From: Streptomyces sp. NRRL S-87 | GTDB taxonomy: Bacteria > Actinomycetota > Actinomycetes > Streptomycetales > Streptomycetaceae | Assembly: GCF_000719335.1 (NCBI RefSeq) | Contig: NZ_JOGB01000058.1 | Coordinates: 23,486-87,485 of the forward strand | Length of the DNA stretch: 64,000 bases | Direction of reading: 5' to 3' | Shown: piece by piece, positions 1 through 7,245 of the stretch | Layout of the letters: every line of letters begins with the position of its first letter | Numbering within the stretch: the first letter of the stretch is position 1 | Program-made: the position numbers and the translations under genes | Notes under the pieces: model-generated | The model's input: the letters and a program-made list of their open reading frames with translations, nothing else | Database searches by the model: none | What the model was told of the DNA's origin: nothing

Positions 1-301
1 CAGATCCCCGTTGGGTGAATGCATTGGTTCAATGTCGCATTCCGTAGGGTGCAGATCAAGCCAATGGACGTGACCTCGGGCCCTGTTGGTTCCCGCGGTA
101 ACCCTGGTAGCCGGACTGTTCAACTCCGCACCATCCGCCGTACGCCCGACCGCTTCTCGGTACGTACGAATCGCGGCCTACCGATACGTATTTCAGGGTT
201 GCTCTGCGTATCAGGTGAAGCATTTACCCCCGGCTGTCCCCGTGTTTGGGTGGGGAGCGTGATGCCACGTCAGGGCTGATCGTGAGAACAGAGGGGGACA
301 G
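1..301. other. Upstream region of the RiPP operon, no gene seen
   Basis: This stretch is clearly poorer in GC at every codon position than the genes that follow, so it does not look coding. An open frame from 19 to 279 has random third-position composition and no ribosome site. Two TACGTA palindromes lie at 161-166 and 185-190. The promoter of the operon is probably here, but I cannot place -35 and -10 boxes with confidence. No precursor-like peptide with a Cys/Ser/Thr-rich core is visible. Confidence 0.5.
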
Positions 302-2554
302 ATGGAAAAGCCGCGGCTCAAGGCCCATTTCCACGTCGAGGTGCTGGACGGGGAGCGGGTCTTCCTCTATGCGGAGGGCCAGGACTACCTGGTGCCCGGC
401 AAGGCGGCCGCGGCGGTGGTGCCGTACCTCGACGGACGGCACACCGTCATGGAGATCGTGCAGGCGCTGGCCGGCACGCTGCCCATCCCCGCCGTGTTCC
501 AGGCGATCACCCGCTTCAAGGCCGCCGGGCACCTGGCCGAGGGCCGTCCGGACCTGCCGGAGGGCACCCTCGCCTACTGGGACGCCCTCGGCGTCGACCC
601 CGCAGCCACCCTCGGCACCGCCCCGGTCACCGTCTCCGCGGCGCCCGGCGTGGACCCCGAGCCGGTCCTCGCCGCCGTGCGCGCGCTCGGACTGGCCGCC
701 CGTACCGGCGCGTTCGACGAGGTCCCCGAGGAGGGCGTGGCCGTCGTCCTCGTCGACGACTACCTCGACCCGGCGCTCGAGCGCCGCAACGAGCTCCAGC
801 TGGCCGCCGCCCGGCCCTGGCTGCTGGCCCGCACCGGCGGTGTCGCCCCGTGGATCGGCCCGTTCCTCGACCCGGACCACACCGGCTGCTGGTCCTGCCT
901 GGCCCAGCGCCTGTCCGGCAACCGGCAGTTGGAGCGCTACCTGGCCGGCAAGCGCGGCGAGACCGTGCCCCGCCACCCGGCCCTCGCCGGCATCGCGGCC
1001 GGCCCGCTCGCCGCCGCCGGCCTCATCGCCGCCGAGACCGCGCGCATCGCCGCCACCGGCGAACCCGGCGCCCTGTGCGGGCAGATGGTCACCCTCGACC
1101 TCGCCACCCTGACCACCGAGCGCCACCGGCTGATCCGCCAGCCGCAGTGCCGTTCCTGCGGCAACCCGGCCCTGGTCAGCGAGCGCAGCCCGAAGATCGT
1201 CCTGGCCCCGGAGGAGGCCCGCCACACCAGCGACGGCGGCTACCGCGTCACCAGCCCCGAGGCCACCCTGGCCCGCCTGGAGAAGCACATCAGCCCCTAC
1301 CTGGGCGCCATCACCAAGCTGGTGTCGCACACCCCCGAGAACAACACGCTGACCTACAGCTTCGCGGCCGGCCACAACTTCGCGATGGTCAACGACAGCA
1401 TGGACCTGCTGCGCCGCAACCTGCGCGGGCAGAGCGGCGGCAAGGGCCGCTCGGAGATCCAGGCCAAGGTCAGCGCCGTCTGCGAGGCCATCGAGCGCTA
1501 CGTCGGCGTCTGGCGCGGCGACGAGCCCGTCCTGCGCGCCGCCTACCAGGACCTCGACCCGAAGTCGGCCGTCCACCCCAGCCGCCTGCTGCACTTCTCC
1601 GAGGCGCAGGTCGCCGGCCGCGAGCAGTGGAACCAGGACCCCGCCAACCGGCTGCACAAGGTCCCGGACCCCTTCCCCGAGGACGCCGCGATCGACTGGA
1701 CCCGCGGCTGGTCGCTCACCCACGACGAGGAGCGCCTGGTCCCGGCCGCCTACTCCTGGTACGGCCACCCGGACCTCAAGGACCACTTCTTCTGCATCGC
1801 CGACTCCAACGGCAGCGCCGCCGGCAACACCCTCGAGGAAGCTATCCTGCAGGGCCTGTGCGAGCTCACCGAGCGCGACGCCGTCGCCCTCTGGTGGTAC
1901 AACCGGCTGCGCCGCCCCGCCTTCGACATGGACTCGCTCCAGGACCCGTACGTCGACCAGCTGCGCGCCTACTACGACGCCCAGGACCGCGACCTGTGGA
2001 TGATGGACCTCAGCTTCGACCTCGGGATGCCGGTGTACGTCGCCGCCTCCCGGCGCCGCCACAGCGTCGAGGACATCATGGTCGGCTTCGGTGCCCACCC
2101 CGACCCGCGCGTCGCCGCCTTCCGGGCCCTCACCGAGCTCAACCAGTTCCTGCCGATGATCGAGAACCGCGACGCCGACGGGAACACCGCCTACCTCGTC
2201 GACGACCTCGAGACCATGACCTGGCTGAAGGAGGCCACGGTCGAGAAGGAGCCCTGGCTCCTGCCCGACCCGGACCTGCCCGCCACCAAGGTCGGTCCGC
2301 CGGCCGGCTTCGACCTCGCCGCCCGCATCCGCGACCAGGTCGACCGCATCAGGGAGGCCGGTTCCGAGGTCATCGTCATCGACCAGACCCGGCCCGACCT
2401 CGAACTCAACGTCGTCAAGGTGATCGCCCCGGGCCTGCGCCACTTCTGGCGCCGGGTCGGTCCCGGCCGGCTGTACGACGCCCCGGTCCGCCTCGGGCTC
2501 CTCGACGAGCCCACCGCCGAGGCCGACCTGAACAGCTGGAACGTCTTCTTCTAG
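302..2554 (+). CDS. Fused TOMM leader-binding / YcaO cyclodehydratase
   Basis: This 750-residue protein should bind a precursor peptide leader and, using ATP, turn Cys/Ser/Thr side chains of the core into azolines in the cytoplasm. Residues 1-90 look like the winged-helix leader-binding element. Residues 100-300 resemble the E1-like partner domain and carry two CxxC pairs (C196/C199 and C283/C286) that would hold zinc. The YcaO domain fills about 315-750, with ATP-site signatures AVCEAIERY (near 392) and LEEAILQGLCELTERD (near 511). The ATG follows a clear GAGGGGGA ribosome site. The chain ends LNSWNVFF rather than in the usual proline-rich tail. The family call is firm; the product is unknown. 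Confidence 0.9.
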   Translation: MEKPRLKAHFHVEVLDGERVFLYAEGQDYLVPGKAAAAVVPYLDGRHTVMEIVQALAGTLPIPAVFQAITRFKAAGHLAEGRPDLPEGTLAYWDALGVDPAATLGTAPVTVSAAPGVDPEPVLAAVRALGLAARTGAFDEVPEEGVAVVLVDDYLDPALERRNELQLAAARPWLLARTGGVAPWIGPFLDPDHTGCWSCLAQRLSGNRQLERYLAGKRGETVPRHPALAGIAAGPLAAAGLIAAETARIAATGEPGALCGQMVTLDLATLTTERHRLIRQPQCRSCGNPALVSERSPKIVLAPEEARHTSDGGYRVTSPEATLARLEKHISPYLGAITKLVSHTPENNTLTYSFAAGHNFAMVNDSMDLLRRNLRGQSGGKGRSEIQAKVSAVCEAIERYVGVWRGDEPVLRAAYQDLDPKSAVHPSRLLHFSEAQVAGREQWNQDPANRLHKVPDPFPEDAAIDWTRGWSLTHDEERLVPAAYSWYGHPDLKDHFFCIADSNGSAAGNTLEEAILQGLCELTERDAVALWWYNRLRRPAFDMDSLQDPYVDQLRAYYDAQDRDLWMMDLSFDLGMPVYVAASRRRHSVEDIMVGFGAHPDPRVAAFRALTELNQFLPMIENRDADGNTAYLVDDLETMTWLKEATVEKEPWLLPDPDLPATKVGPPAGFDLAARIRDQVDRIREAGSEVIVIDQTRPDLELNVVKVIAPGLRHFWRRVGPGRLYDAPVRLGLLDEPTAEADLNSWNVFF

Positions 2555-2578
2555 AAGCGCCCACCACCCGTCCGACCC

Positions 2579-2614
2579 GCGGGCCAGGGCTTGCACGCAC
2601 GCGCCCTGGCCCGC
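2579..2614 (+). terminator. Intra-operon hairpin between YcaO and dehydrogenase genes
   Basis: A perfect 12-base-pair stem (GCGGGCCAGGGC at 2579-2590 with its complement at 2603-2614) surrounds a 12-nt loop in the 83-nt gap between the first two genes. No T-run follows. It could be an attenuator, a processing site or an mRNA stabiliser that sets the ratio of the cyclodehydratase to the downstream genes. Confidence 0.45.
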
Positions 2615-2637
2615 GCCCCTACCCCAGGGCTGGAGCC

Positions 2638-4116
2638 ATGACCAGTACGACCATCAACCCGGGCGGGGCGCCGGAGACCGCTGCCGGCGCGTACACCCTC
2701 ACCAGCCGGCTGGCCCGGGGCGCGGCCTTCGAGGACGGCCGCATCACCACCCGCTCCGGCGGCTCCGTGGCCCTGAAGCTCACGCCGGGCGCGACCGCCG
2801 CGCTGCACGCCCTCGCCAAGGACGACCAGGACGAGGCCGCGGTCACCGCCCACGTCGTGGCCCACGACGGCGAGACGGGCCTGCTGCGCTGGCAGATGCT
2901 GCGCGCCCGGCTGGAGGCCGCCGGCCTGCTGGAGCACGCCGTGACCGGCCCCGACGGCTCGACCTTCGCCCGCCTGGTCACCGTGGGCCGCGGCGGCACC
3001 ACCCTCAGGCCCGCCCCGCGCGGCCCCGTACGCGTCAGCCGGCACGCCCTCCTCCTGCCCGCCGACGGCACCCTCGCCCTGCGCGCCCCCGGCAGCCCGC
3101 TCGCCGTGGAACTCGGCACCGCGGCCGCCGCGCTGCTCCCGGCCCTGACCACCTGGACCGACCCGGCCGACCGGGTCCCCGCGCCGCTGCTGCGCCTGCT
3201 GGCCACCGCGGGCGCCCTGGCCCCCGGCGGCCCCGACGCAGACCCGGAGGCCGAGGACCGCGGCAGCCTCCAGTGGGACCCGCTCGACCGGGCCTTCCAC
3301 GCCCGCACCCGCACGCCCGCCAGCGCTCCCGGCTACGGCGGTACGTACCCGCTCGGCGACCGCTTCGCCCCCGAGCCCGTGGCGGCTCCGGTCGGCGACG
3401 GCCCCCGGGTCGCGCTGCCCGTACCCGACCTCGAGGAGATCGCCGCCCGGGACCTCACCCTGACCGAGGCCATCGAGCGGCGCACCTCCGTCCGCGCCCA
3501 CGACCCCGCGGCCCCGATCACGCTCGCCCAGCTCGCCGAGCTGCTCTACCGGACCGTCCGCATCCGCTCCACCTTCACCGGCAGCGACGGCCAGGAGCTC
3601 GCGGACCGACCGCTGCCCAGCGGCGGAGCCGTCCACGAGCTGGAGGTCTACCCGCTGGTCACCCGGTGCGACGGCCTGGAGCCGGGGCTCTACCGCTACG
3701 CGCCCGACCGCCACGAGCTCGAGCTGGTCGCCGCCCCGGGCCCGGCCACCGGCGCCCTGGTCAAGGAGGCCCGCGACGCGACGATGATGCAGGACGACCC
3801 GCAGGTCGTCCTGCTGGTCGCGGCCCGCTTCGGCCGCGTCATGTGGAAGTACGAGACGGTCGCCTACCCGCTCGTGCTCAAGCACGTCGGCGTGCTCTAC
3901 CAGACCGTCTACCTCGTCGCCACGGCCATGGGCCTGGCGGTCTGCGGCCTCGGCGGCGGCGACACCGCCGCGTTCGCCGCCGCGAGCGGCCGCGACCCGC
4001 TGCTGGAGGGCACCGTCGGCGAGCTCGTCCTCGGCAGCCGGCCGCCCGCCGAGCCCGCCGGGGACGCCCCCGCACCGACCACCACCGAGGGCACCAGACC
4101 CTCCAACGACGACTGA
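2638..4116 (+). CDS. SagB-type azoline dehydrogenase
   Basis: This 492-residue protein is a nitroreductase-fold, FMN-dependent dehydrogenase of the SagB type, expected to oxidise azolines made by the YcaO enzyme to azoles. The catalytic fold lies in the C-terminal half from about residue 280 (LTLTEAIERRTSVR) through LPSGGAVHELEVY, KYETVAYPLVLKHVGVLYQT and GLGGGD. The N-terminal ~270 residues are an extra helical region, so the protein is about twice the size of a minimal nitroreductase; such extensions occur in actinobacterial TOMM dehydrogenases. The ATG at 2638 follows GGCTGGAGCC. Confidence 0.88.
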   Translation: MTSTTINPGGAPETAAGAYTLTSRLARGAAFEDGRITTRSGGSVALKLTPGATAALHALAKDDQDEAAVTAHVVAHDGETGLLRWQMLRARLEAAGLLEHAVTGPDGSTFARLVTVGRGGTTLRPAPRGPVRVSRHALLLPADGTLALRAPGSPLAVELGTAAAALLPALTTWTDPADRVPAPLLRLLATAGALAPGGPDADPEAEDRGSLQWDPLDRAFHARTRTPASAPGYGGTYPLGDRFAPEPVAAPVGDGPRVALPVPDLEEIAARDLTLTEAIERRTSVRAHDPAAPITLAQLAELLYRTVRIRSTFTGSDGQELADRPLPSGGAVHELEVYPLVTRCDGLEPGLYRYAPDRHELELVAAPGPATGALVKEARDATMMQDDPQVVLLVAARFGRVMWKYETVAYPLVLKHVGVLYQTVYLVATAMGLAVCGLGGGDTAAFAAASGRDPLLEGTVGELVLGSRPPAEPAGDAPAPTTTEGTRPSNDD

Positions 4117-4139
4117 CGGAAGGAAGAGGGGGAAACACC

Positions 4140-4952
4140 GTGAAGTTCCGCTACCAGGCCCTGCAGCGCAAGCGCGAGCCCGACGAGCTCGACGCCGCCG
4201 TGATGCTCGCGGCACCACGCGGCTGGATCGCCGTCTTCGTCGTCCTCATCGTCATGGCGGGCGCCGTCGGCTGGGCCCTGGTGGCCCGGCTCGACGTCAC
4301 CGTCGACGCGCCGGGCGTGCTCACCCACCCCGGCGGCACCAGCCAGGTGCAGAGCCCGTACACCGGCATGGCCAAGGAGCTGCTGGTGCGCCCCGCCGAG
4401 GAGGTCAAGGCCGGCCAGGCCATCGCCCGCCTCACCGACCCGGCCGGACAGGTCCGCACGATCACCAGTCCGTTCACCGGCAAGGTCATCAGCGCCCCGC
4501 TCAACACCGGCCAGTACGTCCGCACCGGCGCCACCGTCGCCACCGTCGAACGCACCGACCTGCCCGAGGACCGCCTCGTGGCCCTGGTGTTCGTACCGGC
4601 CGAACGGGCGGCCCGGCTGGTGCCCGGCCGGCCCGTCGACCTGTCGGTCTCCACCGCGCCCCCGGCCGCCTTCGGCCTGCTGCGCGGCCGGGTCACCAGC
4701 GTCGACCCGTACCCGCTCACCCGCGAGGCCCTCGCCGCCATCGTCGGCGGCGACCTGGCGGTCGACAACTTCGACCACGGCCAGGCCCCGCGCCTCGTCA
4801 CCGTCGACCTGATCCCCGACGCGGACTCCGCCTCCGGCTACGCCTGGAGCTCCGCCAACACCCCGCCGGTCCGGCTCGGCTCGCAGACCACCGTGTCCGC
4901 CTCGATCGAACTGCGCAACCAGTCGCCCTTCGACCTGGTGCTGGGGCGCTGA
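4140..4952 (+). CDS. NHLM-type secretion protein (HlyD-like membrane-fusion)
   Basis: This 270-residue protein has a short cytoplasmic N-terminus, one membrane helix (about 28-52, AVFVVLIVMAGAVGWALVA) and an external part with biotinyl-lipoyl-like half motifs (VQSPYTGMAKELLVRPAEEV and ITSPFTGKVISAPLNTGQYV). This matches the NHLM bacteriocin system secretion protein, a periplasmic-adaptor relative that works with peptidase-containing ABC exporters. The start is GTG at 4140 with GAGGGGGAAA just upstream. It lies between the modification and export genes and ends four bases before the exporter, so co-translation is likely. Confidence 0.85.
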   Translation: MKFRYQALQRKREPDELDAAVMLAAPRGWIAVFVVLIVMAGAVGWALVARLDVTVDAPGVLTHPGGTSQVQSPYTGMAKELLVRPAEEVKAGQAIARLTDPAGQVRTITSPFTGKVISAPLNTGQYVRTGATVATVERTDLPEDRLVALVFVPAERAARLVPGRPVDLSVSTAPPAAFGLLRGRVTSVDPYPLTREALAAIVGGDLAVDNFDHGQAPRLVTVDLIPDADSASGYAWSSANTPPVRLGSQTTVSASIELRNQSPFDLVLGR

Positions 4953-4956
4953 GCCC

Positions 4957-7245
4957 ATGAGCGACACGAAGACCCGGCCCGCCGGGACGACCTCCCGCCG
5001 CGAGGCCCGCCGCCGCAAGCGGGGCGCCGCCCGCACCCGCCGCTGGGCCCGCCGGCGCGCCCACCGCGTGCCCACCGTCCTCCAGATGGAGTCGGTGGAG
5101 TGCGGAGCCGCCAGCCTGTCGATGATCCTCGCCCACTACGGCCGGCACGTCCCGCTGGAGGAGCTGCGCGCCCTGTGCGGCGTCTCCCGCGACGGCGCCA
5201 AGGCCAGCTCCGTGCTGGCCGCCGCCCGCTCCTTCGGGATGGTCGCCCGCGGCTTCCAGGCCGAGACCGACCAGCTCGCCGAGAAGCTCCGGACCGGCCC
5301 GGTCATCATCTTCTGGGCCTTCCAGCACTTCATGGTCGTCGAGGGCATCACCACCCGCTTCGGCCGCACCCAGGTCGCCGTCAACGACCCGGCCGCCGGC
5401 CCCCGCCTGATGGAGTGGTCCGAGTTCGACTCCGGCTACACCGGCATCGTCCTCACCTTCGAACCCGGCCCCGACTTCACCCGCGGCGGCCGCCGCAGCT
5501 CCACCGCGGCGGCGCTCATCGACCGCCGCCTGCCCTCCGGGCGGGCCCTGCCGCTGGTGCTGCTGGCCAGCCTGCTCCTGGTCGTGCCCGGCATCGTCGG
5601 CGCCGCGTACTCCCGGGTCTTCGTCGACCGGGTGCTCACCTCGGACTCGCCCACGGCCGTGCTCCCGCTGGCCGCCGCGATGGCCGTCACCGCCCTGATG
5701 GTCTTCGTCCTGACCTCCGTGCAGCAGCACTACCTGCTGCGCATGGAGATCCGCACCGGCCTGGTGGCCTCCGCACGGTTCTTCCGGCACCTGCTGCGGC
5801 TGCCCATCGAGTTCTTCCTGCAACGCCGCCCGGCCGAGGTGGCCAAACGCGTGGCGAGCAACGACACCGTCGCGATGATCCTCTCCCGCGACGTCGCCGC
5901 CACCACCATCAACCTCGTCCTGGTCGTCTTCTACGGCGGCCTGATGATCCGCTACGACGTCCTGCTCGGCGTCCTCGGCCTGTCCACCGCCGCGCTCAAC
6001 GTCCTGGTCCTGCAACTCGTCGCCCGCTCCCGCAAGGACGCCGTCGACGCGCTGCGCGCCGACCGCGGCAACCTCGTCGGCACCACCTTCGCCACCCTCT
6101 CCACCATCGAGTCCGTCAAGGCCACCGGCGCCGAGCCCGACGCCTTCACCCGCTGGGCCGGCTTCCTCGCCAAGGTCACCACCGCGCAGCAGCGCCTCGG
6201 CCAGACCACGGCGGTCCTGACCGTGCTGCCGCCCCTGCTGGCCGTGGTCAACATCGGCGTCCTGCTGCTCGTCGGCGGCCTGCGGGTGGCCGACGGCGCG
6301 CTGAGCATCGGCATCCTGGTCACCTTCCAGACCCTGCTCGCCGCCCTCAGCCGCCCGGTCACCCAGCTCACCAACCTGGGCAGCCGCCTGCAGGACATGA
6401 ACGCCGACCTCAAGCGCATCCACGACGTCGAGAAGTACCCGCAGGCCCGCTGCTTCGAGCCCGGCCGCGAGCGCCCGGACGACGACGCCCCGGTGGGCCG
6501 GCTCGGCGGCGAACTCGCCCTGCGTGACGTGACGTTCGGCTACGGCCCGCTGGCCGACCCGGTCGTCACCGGCCTCACCCTCACCGTCAGCCCCGGCTCG
6601 CGCACCGCGATCGTCGGCGGCTCCGGCAGCGGCAAGTCCACCGTCGGCCGCCTCGTGACCGGCCTGTACGAACCGCGCTCGGGCCAGGTCCTGATCAGCG
6701 GCCGGCCCCGTGACGAGGTGCCCCGCACCGTCCTGGCGGCCTCCATGGCGTACGTCGACCAGGACGTGGCCCTGTTCGCCGGCACCGTGCGCGACAACCT
6801 GACCCTGTGGGACGACACCGTCCCCGACGAGGTCGTCCTCGCCGCCCTCCAGGACGCCGCGGTCTTCGACGAGGTCATGTCCCGCCCCGGCGGTCTCAAC
6901 GCCCGCGTGTGGGAGCACGGCAGCAACTTCAGCGGCGGCCAGCGCCAGCGCCTGGAACTGGCCCGTGCGCTCGCGGCCCGCCCCACGCTGCTCGTCCTCG
7001 ACGAGGCCACCAGCGCCCTCGACCCGGCCACCGAGCGCACCGTCATGGACAACCTGCGCCGCCGCGGCTGCGCCTGCCTGATCATCGCCCACCGGCTGTC
7101 CACCGTCCGCGACGCGGACGAGATCATCGTCCTCGACCGCGGCACGATCGCCGAACGCGGCAGCCACGACGAACTCCTCGCCGCCCAGGGCCCCTACGCC
7201 GCGCTGTTCGAGTCCAGCCGCTCCGAGGAGAAGGACACACTATGA
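4957..7245 (+). CDS. NHLP-family bacteriocin ABC exporter with C39 peptidase
   Basis: This 762-residue protein should cut the leader from the modified precursor and pump the core out. The C39 peptidase domain carries the complete triad: Cys49 in ESVECGAAS, His124 in AFQHFMVVEG and Asp144 in AVNDPAAGPR. A six-helix permease region spans about 190-480. The ATPase domain has Walker A GGSGSGKST near 554, signature FSGGQRQRLELA near 657, Walker B LLVLDEATSALD near 677 and the switch histidine in IIAHRLSTV. An Arg-rich stretch precedes the peptidase. The stop overlaps the next ATG (ATGA). Confidence 0.92.
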   Translation: MSDTKTRPAGTTSRREARRRKRGAARTRRWARRRAHRVPTVLQMESVECGAASLSMILAHYGRHVPLEELRALCGVSRDGAKASSVLAAARSFGMVARGFQAETDQLAEKLRTGPVIIFWAFQHFMVVEGITTRFGRTQVAVNDPAAGPRLMEWSEFDSGYTGIVLTFEPGPDFTRGGRRSSTAAALIDRRLPSGRALPLVLLASLLLVVPGIVGAAYSRVFVDRVLTSDSPTAVLPLAAAMAVTALMVFVLTSVQQHYLLRMEIRTGLVASARFFRHLLRLPIEFFLQRRPAEVAKRVASNDTVAMILSRDVAATTINLVLVVFYGGLMIRYDVLLGVLGLSTAALNVLVLQLVARSRKDAVDALRADRGNLVGTTFATLSTIESVKATGAEPDAFTRWAGFLAKVTTAQQRLGQTTAVLTVLPPLLAVVNIGVLLLVGGLRVADGALSIGILVTFQTLLAALSRPVTQLTNLGSRLQDMNADLKRIHDVEKYPQARCFEPGRERPDDDAPVGRLGGELALRDVTFGYGPLADPVVTGLTLTVSPGSRTAIVGGSGSGKSTVGRLVTGLYEPRSGQVLISGRPRDEVPRTVLAASMAYVDQDVALFAGTVRDNLTLWDDTVPDEVVLAALQDAAVFDEVMSRPGGLNARVWEHGSNFSGGQRQRLELARALAARPTLLVLDEATSALDPATERTVMDNLRRRGCACLIIAHRLSTVRDADEIIVLDRGTIAERGSHDELLAAQGPYAALFESSRSEEKDTL

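Noticed and set aside
215..262. 15-codon GTG frame with a TTA codon, considered as a bldA-dependent leader peptide
   Set aside because: It lacks a ribosome site, and a single TTA in AT-richer non-coding DNA is expected by chance.
19..279. 86-residue open frame before the RiPP operon, considered as a precursor gene
   Set aside because: Third-position composition is random for this genome, no ribosome site is present, and the product has no leader/core layout.
224..2596. Very long open frames antisense to real genes across the window (for example here and at 4798-7167 and 59943-62828)
   Set aside because: They mirror the GC codon bias of the true genes, have low-complexity Gly/Ala/Arg/Val-rich products and no family motifs.
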